A stretch of 64,000 nt of DNA from Polaribacter pectinis (GTDB taxonomy: Bacteria > Bacteroidota > Bacteroidia > Flavobacteriales > Flavobacteriaceae): assembly GCF_014352875.1 (NCBI RefSeq), contig NZ_CP060695.1, positions 2,511,501 to 2,575,500 on the forward strand, written 5' to 3'. Shown one piece after another: positions 59,566 through 64,000 of this stretch (its first letter is position 1; the number at the start of each line of letters is the position of its first letter). Position numbers and translations under genes: made by a program. The notes beneath the pieces are model-generated. The model did not search any database and was not told the origin of the DNA. It worked only from the letters and a program-made list of their open reading frames with translations.

Positions 59566-60858
59566 ATGACAAATTTTGTAGAAGAATTACGCTGGAGAGG
59601 TTTATTGCACGATATAATGCCAGATACAGAAGAGTATTTATTAAAAAATAAAACTGCTGGTTATATTGGTTTCGATCCAACTGCAGACTCACTTCATATT
59701 GGTAGTTTGGTTCAGATTTTTATTTTGAAACATTTCCAAAATGCTGGACACAACCCAATTGCTTTAATTGGTGGTGCAACTGGTATGGTTGGAGATCCTT
59801 CTGGAAAATCTGCTGAAAGAAATTTGTTAGATGAAGCAACTTTAGCGAAAAATATTGCTGGTGTTCGTGAAAATTTAGAGCGCTTTTTAGATTTTGATGC
59901 TTCTGCTGATAACAAAGCTGAATTGGTAAACAATTACGATTGGATGAAAGATATTTCATTAATCGATTTTGTAAGAGATACTGGAAAACACATCACTGTA
60001 AATTACATGATGGCAAAAGATTCTGTAAAAAAACGTTTAAGTTCGGAATCTTCTGTGGGAATGAGTTTTACGGAATTTACCTACCAATTATTTCAAGGAT
60101 ACGATTTCTACCATTTATACAAAGAGAAAAATTGCATGTTGCAAATGGGTGGTTCAGATCAATGGGGAAATATTACTACTGGAACTGAATTAATTCGTAG
60201 AAAAGCACAAGGAAAAGCATATGCAATTACAGTTCCATTGGTTACAAAGGCAGATGGAACAAAATTCGGAAAAACCGAAGGTGGAAACGTTTGGTTGAAT
60301 GCAGACAGAACTTCGCCTTATAAATTTTACCAATATTGGCTAAATTCTTCGGATGAAGATGCAGAAAACTTTATTAAGAAATTTACATTTTTAGACAAAG
60401 AAACAATTGAGAATTTAATCGCAGAACATAAAGAGAACCCGCATTTACGTTCACTTCAAAAAAAATTAGGAGAGGAAGTAACAACAATGACGCATGGAAA
60501 AGAAGCGTATGAAAATGCGTTAAAAGCATCTAATATTTTATTTGGAAAATCTACAGCGTCCGATTTAAAATCTTTAGATGAACAAACGTTTTTAGATGTT
60601 TTTGATGGCGTTCCTCAAGCAACAGTTTCTACAACAGATATTGAAGAAGGTTTAGATATGATTGGTGCTTTATCTGCCAAAACTAACTTTTTAGGTTCTA
60701 ATGGCGAAGCAAGAAGAGCGTTAAAAGAAAACGCTATTTCTGTAAATAAAGAAAAAGTAAAAGAAGATTTTACAATTACAAAAGAAGATTTAATTGCGAA
60801 TAAATATGTGCTTTTACAACGTGGTAAAAAAACCTATTATTTATTAGTTGTAGCATAA
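59566..60858 (+). CDS. tyrS: Tyrosine--tRNA ligase
   Basis: A 430-residue class I tyrosyl-tRNA synthetase. The HIGH motif appears as [10 protein letters not shown] and the KMSKS loop as [24 protein letters not shown] and [11 protein letters not shown] also fit. A C-terminal S4-like RNA-binding domain (about 370-430) ends [15 protein letters not shown]. The sterol-desaturase-type gene starts 10 nt later. Confidence 0.96.
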   Translation: MTNFVEELRWRGLLHDIMPDTEEYLLKNKTAGYIGFDPTADSLHIGSLVQIFILKHFQNAGHNPIALIGGATGMVGDPSGKSAERNLLDEATLAKNIAGVRENLERFLDFDASADNKAELVNNYDWMKDISLIDFVRDTGKHITVNYMMAKDSVKKRLSSESSVGMSFTEFTYQLFQGYDFYHLYKEKNCMLQMGGSDQWGNITTGTELIRRKAQGKAYAITVPLVTKADGTKFGKTEGGNVWLNADRTSPYKFYQYWLNSSDEDAENFIKKFTFLDKETIENLIAEHKENPHLRSLQKKLGEEVTTMTHGKEAYENALKASNILFGKSTASDLKSLDEQTFLDVFDGVPQATVSTTDIEEGLDMIGALSAKTNFLGSNGEARRALKENAISVNKEKVKEDFTITKEDLIANKYVLLQRGKKTYYLLVVA

Positions 60859-60868
60859 TTATTAGTTT

Positions 60869-61639
60869 ATGAATGATAAAATTACAGAAATCGATTTTAG
60901 TAATATTTTTGTAATTATACCTTTAATTTTAGTTTTTTCGGCAATTATATTCGTTAGATATTTAGCATTTTCTGGTGTTTATCATTGGGTATTCTTGAAT
61001 AAATTTAGAGAAAAACTAAAACATAGAATTTTAAATAAAAAACCACTAAAAAAGAAACAGGTTCGTAAAGAAATCTACTGGTCTTTAGTTAGTGGTTTTA
61101 TTTTTGGCGCAATTGCAGTTTTCATTTACTATTTGTGGTCCATTAATTACACTGCAATTTACTTGGATTTCGATACCTATGCTTTGTGGTACATCCCTTT
61201 AAGTATTTTCGCTTTTTTGTTTATTCAAGACACCTATTATTACTGGATTCATAGATGGATGCACATACCTAAAATCTATAAATTCTTTCATAAAATTCAT
61301 CATAAAAGTGTGAATACCACTGTTTTTACAGCGTTTTCTTTTCATCCTTATGAAACTATTTTGCAAGCGATTTTCTTGCCTGTAATTGTAATTTTCTTAC
61401 CCTTACACTTATATGCTTTGTTTGCTGTTTTGTTAATTATGACGCTTTCTGCAACCATAAACCATGCAGGAATTGAAGTATATCCTTCAGGAAAACTAGG
61501 GAATTGGTTTAGAAAATGGATTATTGGAGCTACACATCACGATTCTCATCACACAAAATTCAACTTTAATTATGGGTTATATTTTACGTTTTGGGACCGA
61601 TTGATGAAAACTGAATTGGAAGAAAAAAGCCCTAAATAA
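60869..61639 (+). CDS. Sterol desaturase/fatty acid hydroxylase-family protein
   Basis: A 256-residue membrane di-iron enzyme with about four to five membrane segments. The histidine boxes are WIHRWMH, FHKIHHKS, INHAGIE and THHDSHHTKFN. Such enzymes hydroxylate or desaturate lipids; in this lineage the substrate may be a carotenoid, fatty acid or ether lipid, which the sequence does not tell. It follows tyrS closely and may be co-transcribed. Confidence 0.88.
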   Translation: MNDKITEIDFSNIFVIIPLILVFSAIIFVRYLAFSGVYHWVFLNKFREKLKHRILNKKPLKKKQVRKEIYWSLVSGFIFGAIAVFIYYLWSINYTAIYLDFDTYALWYIPLSIFAFLFIQDTYYYWIHRWMHIPKIYKFFHKIHHKSVNTTVFTAFSFHPYETILQAIFLPVIVIFLPLHLYALFAVLLIMTLSATINHAGIEVYPSGKLGNWFRKWIIGATHHDSHHTKFNFNYGLYFTFWDRLMKTELEEKSPK

Positions 61640-61656
61640 ATTCAAGGCTTTCTTAA
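61624..61656 (+). terminator. Weak hairpin overlapping the end of the hydroxylase gene
   Basis: Stem AAAGCC / GGCTTT with the stop codon in the loop, followed by TCTTAATT. The T-run is poor. Confidence 0.35.
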
Positions 61657-61678
61657 TTATTATCAAAAAAAAGAAAGT

Positions 61679-62125
61679 TTACATTTCTTTTTTCTGAATT
61701 TTCGTCCAATTAATATCTGCTTGTTTCTTTAATTTTTCTGCACCTTCTTCTTTCCAATTTTTTAGAGTATTATTAAACCAAGCATCATAAAAAAGATATA
61801 GTTTTCCGTCTCTAATTTCAAATGTTTTGGGATTAACATCAACTTTTTCACCATTTTTACCTATTGCATAAGCACAATATCCACCATATTGAGGGATATA
61901 TTTTTTTGGGGATTTTTTAAATTTCTCTAAATTTTCTTTTGATGAGAACTTGAATTTTACACCATCGTATTCTGAAATAAAATCTTTATTACCTTCTTTT
62001 GGTTTGTTATCAAAATAAGAAACAACATCATAACCTTCTGCAACATAGCCTTTCTTTAAGTTGTAATCTTGACCAAAAAAAGTAGTTGAAGTAATTAATA
62101 ATAAAAATGCAAAAATATTTTTCAT
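61679..62125 (-). CDS. YHS-domain exported protein
   Basis: A 148-residue protein with a signal peptide (about 1-19, ending FFGQ). A YHS-type domain follows: VAEGYDVVSYFDNKPKEGNK, FSSKENLEKFKKSPKKYIPQ and GGYCAYAIGKNGEKVDVNP. YHS domains are linked to metal binding and handling in some proteins, but this one has only one Cys. Its role is unknown. Confidence 0.82.
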   Translation of the reverse strand: MKNIFAFLLLITSTTFFGQDYNLKKGYVAEGYDVVSYFDNKPKEGNKDFISEYDGVKFKFSSKENLEKFKKSPKKYIPQYGGYCAYAIGKNGEKVDVNPKTFEIRDGKLYLFYDAWFNNTLKNWKEEGAEKLKKQADINWTKIQKKEM

Positions 62126-62207
62126 CGTGTTTGTTTTTAATTTGGTCGATGAAAACTTTAATTAATTACAGATAAATTAGTTGTATTTAATTCCTATGTT
62201 TATATAA

Positions 62208-62831
62208 TTATTTAGCTATAAAATTAAAAGAAATTTTAATTCCTTCTATTATCATACCTGTACCAATTATTGCAATAATTAATCCCATTATTTTACCAAT
62301 AACAGAAATTACATTATTACCAACTAACTTAACAATAAGATCACTTAACTTAAAAGTAAAGTAAGTTAATAAACTCATTGACCCAAAAATTGCAATTACT
62401 AAAAATAGTTGTAAAGGCGCTGCATTAGAAACAAAGTTCATTGCAGTAACAATGGTTCCTGGACCTGCTAAAATTGGAATTGCTAATGGAGAAACAGCAA
62501 TATTTTCATCGATATTTACATTTTTAAGGCTTTTTACATTAGACTGTTTAGATTGTAGCATTTCAAAACCTATAAAAAATATTAAAATTCCACCTGTAAT
62601 TTTAAAGGCTGGAATACTGATATTAAATAATTCGAAAATATATTTACCTAAAAGAATAAAAACAGTAACAATAATAAATGCTATTAAATTAGCTCTTTTA
62701 TTAATGTCATTTTTTGTTTTCTTATCTGCACCTTGAGTTAAAGACACAAAAACTGTCATGTTAGAAATTGGGTTGGTTATTGCAAAAAAAGCAGTAAAAA
62801 CAGTTATTGAAAACGTTATTAAATTATCCAT
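62208..62831 (-). CDS. MarC-family integral membrane protein
   Basis: A 207-residue protein with six hydrophobic helices. MarC marks are FFAITNPISNMTVFVSLTQG, FKITGGILIFFIGFEMLQS and SPLAIPILAGPGTIVTAMNF. The family was once linked to multiple antibiotic resistance; its function is unresolved. A promoter box lies about 70 nt upstream, between it and mscL. Confidence 0.88.
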   Translation of the reverse strand: MDNLITFSITVFTAFFAITNPISNMTVFVSLTQGADKKTKNDINKRANLIAFIIVTVFILLGKYIFELFNISIPAFKITGGILIFFIGFEMLQSKQSNVKSLKNVNIDENIAVSPLAIPILAGPGTIVTAMNFVSNAAPLQLFLVIAIFGSMSLLTYFTFKLSDLIVKLVGNNVISVIGKIMGLIIAIIGTGMIIEGIKISFNFIAK

Positions 62832-62901
62832 TTATTATTTTATTAGCACTCATTAAATTGATTTTTTTTTAATTTAAATAAAAATATTCACTTTGTAGCA
62901 C

Positions 62902-62909
62902 CAAAAATA
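62902..62909 (-). promoter_or_regulatory. -7 box of marC
   Basis: TATTTTTG on the minus strand is a perfect TAnnTTTG, 70 nt before the marC start and just after mscL. Confidence 0.45.
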
Positions 62910-62924
62910 AATGCCAAAAAAAAT

Positions 62925-63386
62925 TTATTTTTTCTCTCCCAAAACCTTCATTAAATAAGCATTTTGTTTTTCTAAAAGTTCATTGGTTTTATTCATTAAC
63001 TCGATATTTTTAGGCGTAACAACTTTGGTGTTTTTTGGGTCGTCTGCTTCTTTTTTCAAAGAATTCATCACTTTAACAACTATAAAAACGGTAAAAGCAA
63101 TTACTAAAAAATCTACTCCAGCTTCCAATAATTTTCCGTAACCAATGGCAATTTCCTCTGGATTTGCTTTTCCATCAACCATAATAGCTTCTCGCAAAAC
63201 TATTTTTCTGTTTTCCCAATTTGCACCATCTGTCATAAAAGATAAAGGTGGCATTAAAACCTCTTTTACCAATACATTTACCACTTTATTAAATGCTGTA
63301 CCAATGATAACACCAATAGCGATGTCTATCATATTTCCTTTTACTGCAAATTCTTTAAACTCTTTAAATAACTTAAATTTCATCAT
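62925..63386 (-). CDS. mscL: Large-conductance mechanosensitive channel
   Basis: A 153-residue MscL. The first membrane helix with the gate reads MIDIAIGVIIGTAFNKVVNV, followed by VLMPPLSFM. The second helix is VDFLVIAFTVFIVVKVMNSL and a charged C-terminal bundle follows. It opens under hypo-osmotic shock to release solutes. The periplasmic loop is a little longer than in E. coli. Confidence 0.95.
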   Translation of the reverse strand: MMKFKLFKEFKEFAVKGNMIDIAIGVIIGTAFNKVVNVLVKEVLMPPLSFMTDGANWENRKIVLREAIMVDGKANPEEIAIGYGKLLEAGVDFLVIAFTVFIVVKVMNSLKKEADDPKNTKVVTPKNIELMNKTNELLEKQNAYLMKVLGEKK

Positions 63387-63449
63387 CTTTTTTTCTTTAT
63401 TCTATTCTCTTAATTTTTTTCTCTTTAATCTTTTTGCTCTTTTCTGAAA

Positions 63450-64000
63450 CTATAAAACCATTAAATTACAACCACGAATATCAGAATTATCAAAACGTCC
63501 AATAATTTCAAAAGTTCCATTTTCATGAACTTTTCCTAAATCTTGGGTAGCAATAAATGAGCATGAATTGTAATTGGCCAAATCTATTACGTTAATTCCA
63601 CCATTTTTTCCTGCAGAATTTATTGTAAGTGCATCTTCTGTATCTCTTGTAAGAATTTTCATCCAAGGTGGCGTTTCAAAAACTCCATTTCCTTTAGAAT
63701 AACCTTGACTTAATAATTCTGTCATTCCATATTCTGAATGAATTTCTTCAACTCCAAATCCGTTTTTTAAAATACTATGTAATTCTTCTCTAATCAACTC
63801 TTTTCTTCTACCTTTCATTCCACCTGTTTCCATAATTATGGTGTTTTTTAGGTTGAATTGTTGTTTTTCTATTAAATCTAACAAAGCAAAAGAAACACCA
63901 ATAAGTAACGTTTTTTGTCCTTTTTTATCTAATTCCGATAATTTTTCAGCTAATTCATCAATATTATTGAGATAAAAACCACTTTCTTCGTTTTTAGATT
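63450..64000 (-). CDS. LuxE-like acyl-protein synthetase/acyl transferase, C-terminal part
   Basis: The frame is open to the right edge, so only about the last 183 residues are visible. TIIMETGGMKGRRKELIREE, VEEIHSEYGMTELLSQGYS and the final GRFDNSDIRGCNLMVL match the LuxE family (PF04443), an adenylate-forming fold. The Bacteroidota members have about 320-330 residues and an unknown acyl substrate. A TTG at 63884 is an internal Leu codon, not the start. Confidence 0.75.
   Translation of the reverse strand, partial: SKNEESGFYLNNIDELAEKLSELDKKGQKTLLIGVSFALLDLIEKQQFNLKNTIIMETGGMKGRRKELIREELHSILKNGFGVEEIHSEYGMTELLSQGYSKGNGVFETPPWMKILTRDTEDALTINSAGKNGGINVIDLANYNSCSFIATQDLGKVHENGTFEIIGRFDNSDIRGCNLMVL

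Overview
The window looks like a chromosomal segment of a marine Flavobacteriaceae (Bacteroidota), probably close to Polaribacter or Tenacibaculum. The reasons are a very AT-rich sequence, the gliding genes gldB and gldC, a type IX secretion (T9SS) type B cargo protein, a TamL-type lipoprotein Omp85, several families restricted to Bacteroidota (DUF6503, DUF4271, DUF4296), and many promoters with the Bacteroidota -7 box TAnnTTTG, some with a TTTG element 19-21 nt upstream. The genus is an inference. I see no prophage, integrase, transposase or CRISPR array. The content is mostly core genes, densely packed.

Layout. 1-8999: end of a SpoU RNA methyltransferase, tamL, fbaA, accD, rpsO, pnp and a folK-deoxynucleoside kinase fusion. 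9067-15147: an OmpA-family porin convergent with gldC-gldB, then nadE, a 43-codon small ORF and dnaG. 15394-18865: clpX, clpP and tig, all on the minus strand. 18962-25646: a small membrane protein, a DUF1826-like gene, an OlsF-like bifunctional acyltransferase, a pair made of a divergent PHM/DBH-type copper monooxygenase and Sco1, then GNAT-lysC. 25862-34320: fbp, sodB, a nuclease/phosphatase, glpQ, a ClC protein, DUF6503 and aspS. 34494-40795: a cupin, rsmI, three small poorly known genes including HopJ, an HTH regulator, a candidate small RNA, an AhpD-like protein and a lectin-domain T9SS cargo. 40902-49259: osmC-recJ, a Pif1-HRDC-HTH helicase, an SGNH/MBOAT polysaccharide O-acylation pair and a BaiN-like flavoprotein. 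49555-54798: sucB and sucA (2-oxoglutarate dehydrogenase), tRNA-Asn and hemD. 54816-64000: DUF4271, a polyprenol-phosphate glycosyltransferase, GNAT, dihydroorotase, DUF4296, an epimerase, tyrS, a sterol-desaturase-type hydroxylase, a YHS protein, marC, mscL and the end of a LuxE-like gene.

The signals most worth following are: (1) the copper monooxygenase-like gene abutting sco1; (2) a family of about 75-92 bp imperfect-hairpin intergenic repeats with four copies here, two of them inverted around sucB; (3) a promoter-plus-terminator unit without a convincing gene at 37930-38012, a likely small RNA; (4) complete loss of the zinc-ribbon ligands in both AccD and DnaG while ClpX keeps its own; (5) two genes whose -7 box lies only 4-5 nt from the start codon, suggesting leaderless mRNAs. 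All family assignments come from reading motifs by eye. No search was run.
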